Assembly: GCA_029983555.1 (NCBI GenBank)
Contig: JASBZH010000071.1
Span: 1-5,021, forward strand
Direction: 5' to 3'
DNA: 5,021 nt
DNA from: Peptoniphilus sp.
GTDB taxonomy: Bacteria > Bacillota > Clostridia > Tissierellales > Peptoniphilaceae
Under the pieces are notes generated by a model that did not search any database, was not told the DNA's origin, and saw only the letters and a program-made list of their open reading frames with translations. Position 1 is the stretch's first letter, and each line of letters starts with the position of its first letter. Shown one piece after another: positions 1-5,021 of this stretch. Both the position numbers and the translations under genes were made by a program.

Positions 1-66
1 AGTATAAGACCTACGACGAAATCAAAGATTTCTGTTAGGTCATTAAAGGATCTAGTAGTTAAGTGA
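1..66 (+). CDS. Possible 3' end of an upstream gene (partial, uncertain frame)
   Basis: The first ~65 bases are visibly richer in G+C than the following ~230, which suggests the tail of a coding region entering from the left. Two plus-strand frames are open from the window edge. One reads SIRPTTKSKISVRSLKDLVVK and stops at TGA 64-66. The other reads YKTYDEIKDFC and stops at TAG 36-38. I cannot choose between them, and neither tail is recognisable. The minus-strand frame that is open here has no ATG, GTG or TTG after its upstream in-frame stop, so a gene starting on that strand is unlikely. The coordinates given are for the longer reading. Confidence 0.35.
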   Translation, partial: SIRPTTKSKISVRSLKDLVVK

Positions 67-118
67 AAAAAGTCTAATTAAAAAATAAAACAACTTATAA
101 TAAAAAACAAAGAAATCG

Positions 119-150
119 AATCTCATTACAAAAATAGGCTTTTTGAGATT
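119..150 (+). terminator. Weak hairpin, possible terminator of the upstream gene
   Basis: AATCTC at 119-124 pairs with GAGATT at 145-150. After a bulge, AAAAA (130-134) can pair with TTTTT (140-144) around the loop TAGGC. The hairpin is AT-rich, bulged and followed by only a broken T-run (aatttt). It is a poor intrinsic terminator and may be a chance pairing in AT-rich DNA, but it is the only such structure between the presumed upstream gene and the next one. Confidence 0.25.
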
Positions 151-245
151 AATTTTGAGTAAATTATTCACAAATTCTAATTATATTTTTACATCAAAAA
201 ATAAATTTTAATAAGCTTCTATTTCAGTTATAGACAGAAAAATCG

Positions 246-272
246 TTTTTTTAGTTTTTAATTGGGTATATT
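246..272 (+). promoter_or_regulatory. Possible promoter for the GcvT-like gene
   Basis: TATATT at 267-272 (or the overlapping TATTAT at 269-274) is a reasonable -10 element about 50 bases before the chosen start codon. The -35 region is only a T-run (246-252) with no good TTGACA match, so the call rests on the -10 and on position. The rest of 67-300 is low-complexity AT-rich DNA in which I see no gene. Confidence 0.3.
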
Positions 273-308
273 ATTACTGAAAGTTCAGTTAGTTAACGTG
301 TTAAAGAT

Positions 309-315
309 GAGGTGA
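309..315 (+). promoter_or_regulatory. Ribosome binding site that sets the GcvT-like start
   Basis: GAGGTGA is a Shine-Dalgarno core. A GTG triplet at 312-314 lies inside it, so that GTG is not a credible start codon. ATG at 321 sits 6 bases after GGTG and ATG at 318 only 3 bases after, which favours 321. Confidence 0.7.
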
Positions 316-320
316 AAATG

Positions 321-1331
321 ATGGCTGATTTTGAACTTATGAAAAAAGAGCACGAAGCAGTTAGAAATGACGTGGGTTATTACGATTTTACCCACCAATT
401 GTTGGAAGTTGTGGGAGATGAATCTGCCAAATTTTTAGACAGAATGTTTGTAAATGACATTGCCAATATGGATCTTGGAAAAGCAGTTTATACTACTATG
501 TTAAATGAAGATGCGCATATTATTGACGATGTAATTATATTTAGATTGTCTAAAGAAGAATATTGGATTTCAACTCTATACATTGACAATATGATTAAGT
601 GGTTCGACAAACAAACTCAAGGCGAAGATGTTTCATACAATGATATAACAAAAGATACAACAATGTTTGCCATTCAGGGACCAAAGTCAAGAGATCTTGT
701 AAATGCACTTGTAGATGATGATATTAGCGATTTGAAATTCTTCCACATTGTCGACAACAAAGTAAAGGAAATGAATATTAAGGTTGCTAGAACTGGTTTT
801 ACTGGTGAACTTGGATACGAATTTTATGTCGATAGCAAGAAGAAAGAACTTTTGGAAGCGGAAATAGTTGAAAAAGGAAAAGGTTTTGGTCTTGTAAATA
901 TAACTACTGATGTAATAATTGGTTCTCTTCCAGGCGAAAAGGGATATGTCCTGATGAGTGATTTGGAAGGTACAAACCCTCTTGAAGTTGGTTACGGATG
1001 GACTGTTCATTGGGACAAAGACTTTATAGGCAAAAATAAACTTTTAGAAGAAAAAGAATCTATTAAAAGAGATCTCTTAGGGTTTACTCTTGATGAAGAG
1101 GCGCCAGTTGAAATGGGAGATAAAGTTTATAAAGACGGAAAATGTATAGGACATGTTACAAAATTCACTTATGGATTTACTATTGAAAAATATCTCGGCT
1201 ATGCGCTTGTAGATATTTCAGTAGCGGCAATTGGAGATCAAGTTACAATTAAGACTTCTGATGGTGAAGTTGAGACTAAACTCGTAAAGAGAATGTTCTA
1301 TGATCCTGATAATGAAAGGGTTAATGCTTAA
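321..1331 (+). CDS. GcvT-like aminomethyltransferase family protein (divergent)
   Basis: This predicted cytoplasmic protein of 336 residues belongs to the GcvT/folate-binding family. Family landmarks are EHEAVRNDVGYYD (10-22), FVNDIANMDLGKAVYTTMLNE (43-63), HIIDD (66-70), FAIQGPKSRDLV (116-127), ARTGFTGELGYE (156-167), NPLEVGYGW (219-227) and DFIGKNKLL (234-242), followed by a C-terminal barrel-like domain. True T-proteins transfer the aminomethyl carbon of lipoyl-bound glycine to tetrahydrofolate. This protein departs from them. It starts about 35 residues later than typical T-proteins, and an in-frame TAA at 294-296 rules out an upstream extension. The NA..N..KD segment that carries the catalytic Asp reads LYIDNMIK (86-93). 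The usual RD..RLE region reads TDVIIGSLPGE (196-206). It appears monocistronic, and no glycine-cleavage P, H or L gene is visible. The family assignment is firm. The substrate is unknown: a folate-dependent demethylase or other one-carbon role is possible, and T-protein activity is doubtful. Confidence 0.85.
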   Translation: MADFELMKKEHEAVRNDVGYYDFTHQLLEVVGDESAKFLDRMFVNDIANMDLGKAVYTTMLNEDAHIIDDVIIFRLSKEEYWISTLYIDNMIKWFDKQTQGEDVSYNDITKDTTMFAIQGPKSRDLVNALVDDDISDLKFFHIVDNKVKEMNIKVARTGFTGELGYEFYVDSKKKELLEAEIVEKGKGFGLVNITTDVIIGSLPGEKGYVLMSDLEGTNPLEVGYGWTVHWDKDFIGKNKLLEEKESIKRDLLGFTLDEEAPVEMGDKVYKDGKCIGHVTKFTYGFTIEKYLGYALVDISVAAIGDQVTIKTSDGEVETKLVKRMFYDPDNERVNA

Positions 1332-1368
1332 TTTTCGTTTTAGAATAAATATATGAGATTAGCTACTA

Positions 1369-1398
1369 AAAATCTGGGGCGATTACCTCAGATTTTTT
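1369..1398 (+). terminator. Intrinsic terminator of the GcvT-like gene
   Basis: AAAATCTGGGG (1369-1379) pairs with CCTCAGATTTT (1386-1396) over 11 bp with one G-U pair. The loop is the six bases cgatta, and the T-run covers 1393-1398. It lies about 40 bases after the stop codon and isolates this gene from the downstream riboswitch unit. The following ~100 bases to the next promoter are AT-rich with no gene seen. Confidence 0.88.
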
Positions 1399-1507
1399 AT
1401 AAGTTTAGATATTTAATCCAATGTAAAAATAAGCTAAAAAACTAAAAAATTCTCTTAAAGTGGTAAATTGCCAAATTTTAAAATAAAAAGTTTAATAAAT
1501 AAATTTG

Positions 1508-1536
1508 TTGTGTGTGAATAATAAATCTGTTATAAT
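1508..1536 (+). promoter_or_regulatory. Sigma-A-type promoter of the riboswitch/ATPase unit
   Basis: TTGTGT (-35, 1508-1513) is separated by 17 bp from a perfect TATAAT (-10, 1531-1536). A TG at 1528-1529 one base before the -10 makes it an extended -10 promoter. Transcription would begin around 1542-1545, just before the conserved 5' block of the riboswitch, so the leader RNA is about 130 nt. Confidence 0.8.
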
Positions 1537-1542
1537 TTAAAG

Positions 1543-1648
1543 AAGTTAGGGGAGTAACAATTAATTTTCAGTCGTCAATACGGCAATGCCCGGCTGAAAA
1601 ACTTATTTAAGTTTGTGAGACCGATGTATTATGCGTCGGTCTTTTTTT
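1543..1648 (+). ncRNA. yybP-ykoY manganese riboswitch
   Basis: This leader RNA senses Mn2+ and controls the ATPase downstream. Hallmarks of the class are all present: the L1 block GGGGAGTA (1549-1556), the L3 block TCGTCAATACG (1572-1582) with CCGGC (1590-1594), and the closing TGAGACC (1616-1622). Helices fit the fold. ACAA (1557-1560) can pair with TTGT (1613-1616). TTTTCAG (1565-1571) pairs with CTGAAAA (1594-1600) and is tipped by a 3-bp GGC/GCC hairpin. An AACTT/AAGTT hairpin lies at about 1600-1613. In characterised members the L1 and L3 loops dock around Mn2+ and the gene is switched on. Here the 3' conserved block GAGACC overlaps the 5' arm of a terminator hairpin, so Mn2+-stabilised folding should prevent termination. 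The classical P1 helix looks weak in this copy. Confidence 0.92.
1617..1648 (+). terminator. Riboswitch expression-platform terminator
   Basis: GACCGATGT (1619-1627) pairs with GCGTCGGTC (1633-1641), including two G-U pairs, around a 5-base loop, and is followed by seven Ts (1642-1648). The 5' arm includes the last four bases of the aptamer's GAGACC block, so terminator formation and the Mn2+-bound aptamer should exclude each other. The structure lies 28 bases before the ATPase start codon and ahead of its ribosome binding site. This fits transcriptional control with read-through when Mn2+ is high. Confidence 0.85.
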
Positions 1649-1664
1649 ATTTATTTTATTAATT

Positions 1665-1670
1665 AGGAGG
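1665..1670 (+). promoter_or_regulatory. Ribosome binding site of the ATPase
   Basis: AGGAGG lies 5 bases before the ATG at 1676. It falls outside the terminator hairpin, which suggests the riboswitch acts by transcription termination rather than by hiding the ribosome binding site. Confidence 0.85.
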
Positions 1671-1675
1671 AAAAA

Positions 1676-4381
1676 ATGGAAAAATTAGACAATTGGTACA
1701 ACCAGTCTGTCGATGAGTCTTTAAAAAAACTTGAGACTAAAGAAACTGGTCTTTCCAATGACGTTGCCAATAAAAGGCTCGAAGAGTATGGCAAAAATGA
1801 ATTAAAAAAGCAAGAAAAAAAGCCTTTTATTCAAAAATTAAAGGAACAGATTTTAGATCCAATGATCATAATCTTGATCATTGCGGCTATTATTTCTTCG
1901 GCAGTTGGCGAAGCGAGAGACGCAATAATTATAATTGCTATAGTTATAGTAAATGCATTTTTATCAATTAGCCAAGAGGGCAAGGCTGAAGAGGCTATCG
2001 CAGCACTTCAAAAGATGTCATCTCCAAAGGCCAATGTTTTAAGAGATGGAGAAGATATTGAAATTGACTCTTCAGAAATTGTTCCAGGAGATATCGTAGT
2101 TCTTGAAACTGGGGATATTGTTCCAGCTGATCTTAGACTTATATCTTCATCAAATTTACACATCGACGAGTCATCTTTGACTGGAGAATCAGTTCCTGTT
2201 GAAAAAGATTCTAAAAAATCTTACGATGGCAAGATGGAACTTGGAGATAGAGAAAACATGTCTTATTCTTCTACTATAGTCACTTATGGAAGAGGAAAGG
2301 GAGTTGTTGTTGAGACTGGCCAAGGCACAGAAATTGGTAAAATTGCCACTTCACTTTCTACAGTGGACGATGAGCAGACACCTCTTCAAAAGAAACTTGC
2401 GAAACTTTCAAAGACACTTGGAATTTTAGTTATTGTAATATGTATTGTAGTAATGGCAGTGGGAGTTTTATTTAAAAATGACCCACTAGAAATGTTTATG
2501 ACTTCTATTTCTCTTGCCGTAGCTGCAGTTCCAGAAGGACTTCCTGCAATAGTTACAATTGTACTTTCAATTGGAATGAGCAAGATGGCAAAAAGACATG
2601 CCATTGTTAAAAAACTTTTGGCAGTTGAAACTCTCGGAACTACTACAGTAATTTGTTCAGATAAAACTGGAACTCTTACTCAAAATGAAATGACTGTAAC
2701 TCGAGCTTTTACTGATGGAAAAGTTTTTGAAGTTTCTGGAACAGGTTATATGCCAAAGGGCGATGTAACTTTAGACGGTGAAAAAGTAACTACAGAGGAC
2801 ATCGAAAACTTAGAAGTTTTATCTTCAATAGCATCTCTTACTAATGATGCCAAGTTAAAAGTTAAAGAAGACGAGGCGACTATAACAGGAGATCCAACTG
2901 AGGGAGCGCTTCTAACTTTTGCAGAAAAGTCTGGAAAATCAATTGATAAAATAAATGAAGAAATTGACAGAATAGAAGAAATTCCTTTTGATTCCGACAG
3001 AAAGATGATGACAACTTTCCACGACAAATTTATAAAGGACAAAGTAGTATCATTTACAAAAGGTGCGCCAGATATAATTATTTCTAAATGTAATAAAATT
3101 TTAGTTGATGGCGAAATTAAGGATTTCACTGATGATAAGAGACAACTTGCACTTTCTAAAAATACAGAGTTTGCAAGAGAAGCCCTCAGATGTTTGGCAT
3201 ACGCATTTAGAATTCATGAAAATATGCCAGAGGAAATTTCATCAGAAAATATTGAAAATGAAATGGTATTTGTAGGACTTACCGGAATGATTGACCCAGC
3301 AAGACCAGAAGTTAAAGCTGCAATAAAAGAATGTAGAACTGCTGGAATAAAACCTATTATGATTACTGGAGACTATTTAGAAACGGGACTTGCAATTGCT
3401 AAGGAACTTGGAATTGCAAAATCAGATGATGAAGCAATCATGGGTCGCGAACTAAATGAAATGAGTCCCGAAGAGATGAGAGAAATTGTAAAACAAAAAA
3501 CTGTCTTTACAAGAGTTTCTCCAGAAAATAAAGTTCAAATCGTGACAGCTTTAAAAGAAAATGGACATATTACTGCCATGACTGGTGACGGAGTAAATGA
3601 TGCTCCTGCTATTAAAAGGGCAGACATTGGAATCGCAATGGGAATTACTGGAACAGATGTAGCAAAAAATACTGCTGAAGTAATTTTAACTGATGACAAC
3701 TTTGCGACAATTGTAAATGCAGTTGAAGAAGGAAGAATAATATATTCAAACATCAAAAAATTCGTGGCATATTTGCTATCATGTAATATTGGTGAAGTTT
3801 TGATCGTTTTAATAGCGATACTGATGGACCTTCCAGTTCCACTTATTCCAATACAATTACTTTGGTTAAACCTTGTGACTGATTCATTCCCAGCACTTGC
3901 TCTTGGTGTTGAAAAGGGCGAAGCCGATATAATGAATGAGGCACCAAGGGATCCAGATGAGGCGATTATTGACAAAGAAATTAAAATTACAGTTGTAATT
4001 CAGTCTCTTGCAATCACTGTGGCAACACTTCTCGCTTACTTTGTTGGACTTAAGTGGTACGGACTTGACACAGGAATTAACCACGCAAGAACAATGGCTT
4101 TTTCAACATTAATAATATGTGAACTTCTACGTTCATATACTTCAAGATCAATCGACAAAACTGTATTTGAAATTGGAGTTTTCACAAATAAAAAACTTGT
4201 ACTTGCAACATTATTCTCATTCATATTGATGCTTGTAGTAATTTATGTACCAGTATTAAACGACGCTTTTGGACTAATGGATTTGGGACCAAAAGAAATT
4301 GGTGTTGTTTTAGGATCATCAATAATTCCACTAATAGCTGGTGAAATCCAAAAGAAAGTTAGATTTAATAAAAATAAATAA
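1676..4381 (+). CDS. P2-type cation-transporting ATPase, probable Mn2+/Ca2+ exporter
   Basis: This complete 901-residue membrane pump exports divalent cations at the cost of ATP. Domains in order are: cation-ATPase N-terminal domain (about 5-60), M1-M2 (about 62-98), actuator domain with TGES (169-172), M3-M4 (about 248-296) with PEGLP (286-290), P-domain with DKTGT (329-333, phosphorylated Asp329), nucleotide-binding domain with KGAP (462-465), ITGD (563-566), hinge motif TGDGVNDAP (636-644), and M5-M10 (about 695-890). Ligand residues of the SERCA/PMR1 group are conserved: Glu287 in M4, Asn704 and Glu707 in M5, and Asn732, Thr735 and Asp736 in M6. The SERCA M8 glutamate appears replaced, with SRS at 823-825. 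The start is fixed by AGGAGG (1665-1670), 5 bases before ATG. Homology alone says calcium ATPase. The Mn2+ riboswitch directly upstream argues for Mn2+ efflux, as established for riboswitch-linked pumps in lactic bacteria and streptococci. The gene is monocistronic. Confidence 0.95.
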   Translation: MEKLDNWYNQSVDESLKKLETKETGLSNDVANKRLEEYGKNELKKQEKKPFIQKLKEQILDPMIIILIIAAIISSAVGEARDAIIIIAIVIVNAFLSISQEGKAEEAIAALQKMSSPKANVLRDGEDIEIDSSEIVPGDIVVLETGDIVPADLRLISSSNLHIDESSLTGESVPVEKDSKKSYDGKMELGDRENMSYSSTIVTYGRGKGVVVETGQGTEIGKIATSLSTVDDEQTPLQKKLAKLSKTLGILVIVICIVVMAVGVLFKNDPLEMFMTSISLAVAAVPEGLPAIVTIVLSIGMSKMAKRHAIVKKLLAVETLGTTTVICSDKTGTLTQNEMTVTRAFTDGKVFEVSGTGYMPKGDVTLDGEKVTTEDIENLEVLSSIASLTNDAKLKVKEDEATITGDPTEGALLTFAEKSGKSIDKINEEIDRIEEIPFDSDRKMMTTFHDKFIKDKVVSFTKGAPDIIISKCNKILVDGEIKDFTDDKRQLALSKNTEFAREALRCLAYAFRIHENMPEEISSENIENEMVFVGLTGMIDPARPEVKAAIKECRTAGIKPIMITGDYLETGLAIAKELGIAKSDDEAIMGRELNEMSPEEMREIVKQKTVFTRVSPENKVQIVTALKENGHITAMTGDGVNDAPAIKRADIGIAMGITGTDVAKNTAEVILTDDNFATIVNAVEEGRIIYSNIKKFVAYLLSCNIGEVLIVLIAILMDLPVPLIPIQLLWLNLVTDSFPALALGVEKGEADIMNEAPRDPDEAIIDKEIKITVVIQSLAITVATLLAYFVGLKWYGLDTGINHARTMAFSTLIICELLRSYTSRSIDKTVFEIGVFTNKKLVLATLFSFILMLVVIYVPVLNDAFGLMDLGPKEIGVVLGSSIIPLIAGEIQKKVRFNKNK

Positions 4382-4390
4382 GATAAATTA

Positions 4391-4432
4391 AAAGTGTCGC
4401 TTGACTAAAATTTAGCCAGGCGACACTTTTTT
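4391..4432. terminator. Strong, probably bidirectional terminator between convergent genes
   Basis: AAAGTGTCGC (4391-4400) pairs perfectly with GCGACACTTT (4420-4429). The stem continues inward with CTAAA (4405-4409 region) against TTTAG, interrupted by one mismatch. A T-run at 4427-4432 serves the ATPase. On the opposite strand the hairpin is followed by TTTTAATTT, so it could also end the minus-strand transcript, whose last stop codon is at 4442. Confidence 0.88.
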
Positions 4433-4441
4433 GCGTATTAT

Positions 4442-4732
4442 TTAATTTTTTATTAATTTATTTAATCCAAATAAACACAAATTAATGAAAATGCCATAAA
4501 AAGTATTAGACATTAACATTTTTGCAAGACTTAATAAATTAAAATTTAATATAGAATTAACACCTAAAAATTTATAAACTATATAAGTTAGTACAGATAA
4601 CAATAGAAGAAGTAGTGTTATTTTTAAAGCTATTGATATAAAAAAATATATATTGTCATTTATATCAATTTTTTCATAATGATTTAAAATAAAATTCTCT
4701 ATGGATTTATCTAAATTTCTATTCATAATCAT
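4442..4732 (-). CDS. Unrecognised small membrane protein
   Basis: The product is about 96 residues and I do not recognise it. The N-terminus is polar and charged (to about residue 27). Two hydrophobic stretches follow: a long one rich in Leu and Ile at about 28-54 with six consecutive leucines, and a second at about 74-92, ending in a basic tail (NKLIKN). The simplest reading is an inner-membrane protein with two spanning segments. ATG at 4732 has a weak AAGG 7 bases upstream. TTG at 4735 and ATG at 4726 are alternatives, the last overlapping the stop of the preceding short ORF (ATGAATAG). The much better ribosome binding site belongs to that upstream ORF. This gene is therefore either translated by coupling or is the frameshifted body of one longer gene of about 113 residues. 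It converges on the ATPase gene and shares its terminator. Confidence 0.55.
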   Translation of the reverse strand: MIMNRNLDKSIENFILNHYEKIDINDNIYFFISIALKITLLLLLLSVLTYIVYKFLGVNSILNFNLLSLAKMLMSNTFYGIFINLCLFGLNKLIKN

Positions 4733-4784
4733 CAATATACCTTGTGACGATTAAAGAGGTTATAATAAATTGTGCCTTTTTCAT
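4719..4784 (-). CDS. Short 21-residue ORF: leader peptide or frameshifted gene start
   Basis: ATG at 4784 is preceded at the ideal 5-base distance by AAGGAGG (4790-4796 on the plus strand as cctcctt), and it reads through 21 codons to TAG at 4721-4719. The product begins MKKAQFIITSLIVTRYIDDY: a Lys-Lys start, a short hydrophobic core and an acidic end. It overlaps the start of the next ORF, which lies in the +1 frame. Removing a single base near the junction would fuse the two into one protein of about 113 residues. Alternatively it is a leader whose translation delivers ribosomes to the membrane-protein start. I know of no matching family. Confidence 0.45.
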   Translation of the reverse strand: MKKAQFIITSLIVTRYIDDYE

Positions 4785-4789
4785 AATTT

Positions 4790-4796
4790 CCTCCTT
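4790..4796 (-). promoter_or_regulatory. Strong ribosome binding site of the minus-strand unit
   Basis: The minus strand reads AAGGAGG followed by 5 bases and ATG. This is the best ribosome binding site on this strand, and it belongs to the 21-codon ORF rather than to the longer membrane-protein ORF. Confidence 0.7.
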
Positions 4797-4834
4797 TTGG
4801 ATATTAACGATATACTTCATGTGAACATAGCCAC

Positions 4835-4848
4835 GTTATTACAGTAAC
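4835..4848. promoter_or_regulatory. Palindrome at the predicted transcription start, possible operator
   Basis: GTTATTACAGTAAC is an interrupted palindrome (GTTA, six bases, TAAC; 10 of 14 positions symmetric) directly next to the -10 element of the minus-strand promoter. A repressor bound here would block transcription. The half-site spacing resembles the GTTA-N6-TAAC core of clostridial Rex sites, but the flanking TT/AA are missing, so no regulator is assigned. Confidence 0.3.
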
Positions 4849-4877
4849 AGTATATTAAATATAATGGTTTTATACAA
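4849..4877 (-). promoter_or_regulatory. Probable promoter of the minus-strand unit
   Basis: On the minus strand, TTGTAT (-35, 4877-4872) and TATACT (-10, 4854-4849) are separated by exactly 17 bp. Transcription would start near 4842, giving a leader of about 58 nt before the strong ribosome binding site and ATG 4784. The sequence is AT-rich, so chance matches are possible, but the spacing and location agree with the reading frames. Confidence 0.55.
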
Positions 4878-4905
4878 TTATTTATACAAATATCCATACA
4901 AAAAT
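4870..4905. repeat. Three tandem 12-bp near-repeats upstream of the minus-strand promoter
   Basis: The units TTATACAATTAT (4870-4881), TTATACAAATAT (4882-4893) and CCATACAAAAAT (4894-4905) share ATACAA at exact 12-bp spacing. The promoter-proximal unit contains the -35 hexamer of the minus-strand promoter. The arrangement could be an activator-binding array or simple AT-rich drift. Confidence 0.4.
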
Positions 4906-4989
4906 AAAATGTATTTAAAAATTAATTGAACTTTTCAACAAATTTTAATCAAACTTGAATTAATATAATATACAAAATTTTTCTTTCTG

Positions 4990-4998
4990 TGATAAAAT
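4990..4998 (+). promoter_or_regulatory. Possible rightward extended -10 promoter
   Basis: TGATAAAAT is a TG-n-TAAAAT extended -10 on the plus strand near the right edge, with no convincing -35. It would drive a gene beyond the window, divergent from the minus-strand unit. The remainder of 4906-5021 is low-complexity AT-rich DNA with no gene seen. Confidence 0.2.
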
Positions 4999-5021
4999 AA
5001 AAATATCATTTTTTTATTAAG

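Noticed and set aside
1..60. Minus-strand gene start at the left edge
   Set aside because: The minus frame that is open there has no usual start codon after its upstream stop.
67..240. Second riboswitch or structured RNA before the GcvT-like gene, such as a glycine riboswitch
   Set aside because: The region is low-complexity AT-rich and shows none of the conserved glycine-riboswitch blocks. Only one weak bulged hairpin is present.
312..320. GTG at 312 (or ATG at 318) as start of the GcvT-like gene
   Set aside because: The GTG lies within the GAGGTGA ribosome binding site, and ATG 318 is only 3 bases from it. ATG 321 has better spacing.
687..1010. Antisense open frame within the GcvT-like gene
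   Set aside because: It lies fully opposite a well-supported coding region, has no recognisable domain, and is explained as a shadow of the real frame.
2386..4224. Several antisense open frames within the ATPase gene (2386-2604, 2746-3129, 3535-3975, 3884-4084, 4036-4224)
   Set aside because: All lie opposite conserved ATPase motifs, have Ser/Ile/Phe-rich low-information translations, and resemble no family.
4870..4905. CRISPR-like or iteron-type origin array
   Set aside because: There are only three 12-bp imperfect units without spacers, and no replication or cas gene is nearby.

Overview
This window is very AT-rich and uses AGA as its main arginine codon. It has strong AGGAGG-type ribosome binding sites, Rho-independent terminators with U-tracts and a Bacillota-style manganese riboswitch. 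These traits point to a low-GC Gram-positive bacterium. An anaerobe of the Tissierellia/Clostridia type is my guess from overall protein character, not a demonstrated assignment. I see no mobile elements, CRISPR arrays, tRNA or rRNA genes.

Layout from left to right: (1) 1-66 is richer in G+C than what follows and probably holds the last codons of an upstream plus-strand gene. (2) 67-320 is an AT-rich intergenic region with a weak hairpin and a possible promoter. (3) 321-1331 (+) encodes a divergent GcvT-fold aminomethyltransferase-family protein. It lacks the usual N-terminal segment and several hallmark T-protein residues, and it ends at a clear terminator (1369-1398). (4) 1508-1675 is a regulatory block: a good sigma-A-type promoter, a yybP-ykoY (Mn2+) riboswitch, its overlapping terminator and a strong ribosome binding site. 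(5) 1676-4381 (+) encodes a complete 901-residue P2-type cation ATPase of the Ca2+/Mn2+ group. (6) 4391-4432 is a strong hairpin terminator that probably serves both converging genes. (7) 4442-4784 (-) holds a short 21-codon ORF with an excellent ribosome binding site, overlapping the start of an unrecognised small membrane protein of about 96 residues. (8) 4785-5021 is the AT-rich upstream region of that unit, with a promoter, a palindrome near the predicted transcription start, and three tandem 12-bp near-repeats.

The best-supported biology is the riboswitch-ATPase unit. Established work on this riboswitch class shows that Mn2+ binding turns on manganese efflux and homeostasis genes. The ATPase would be annotated by homology as calcium-translocating, but here it is most simply read as a Mn2+ (or Mn2+/Ca2+) exporter induced by excess Mn2+. 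The GcvT-like gene and the minus-strand unit have their own signals and no visible functional link to the ATPase. I do not see a clearly new multi-gene system. The least explained elements are the GcvT paralogue with a degenerate active site and the overlapping minus-strand small ORFs with repeats in their promoter.
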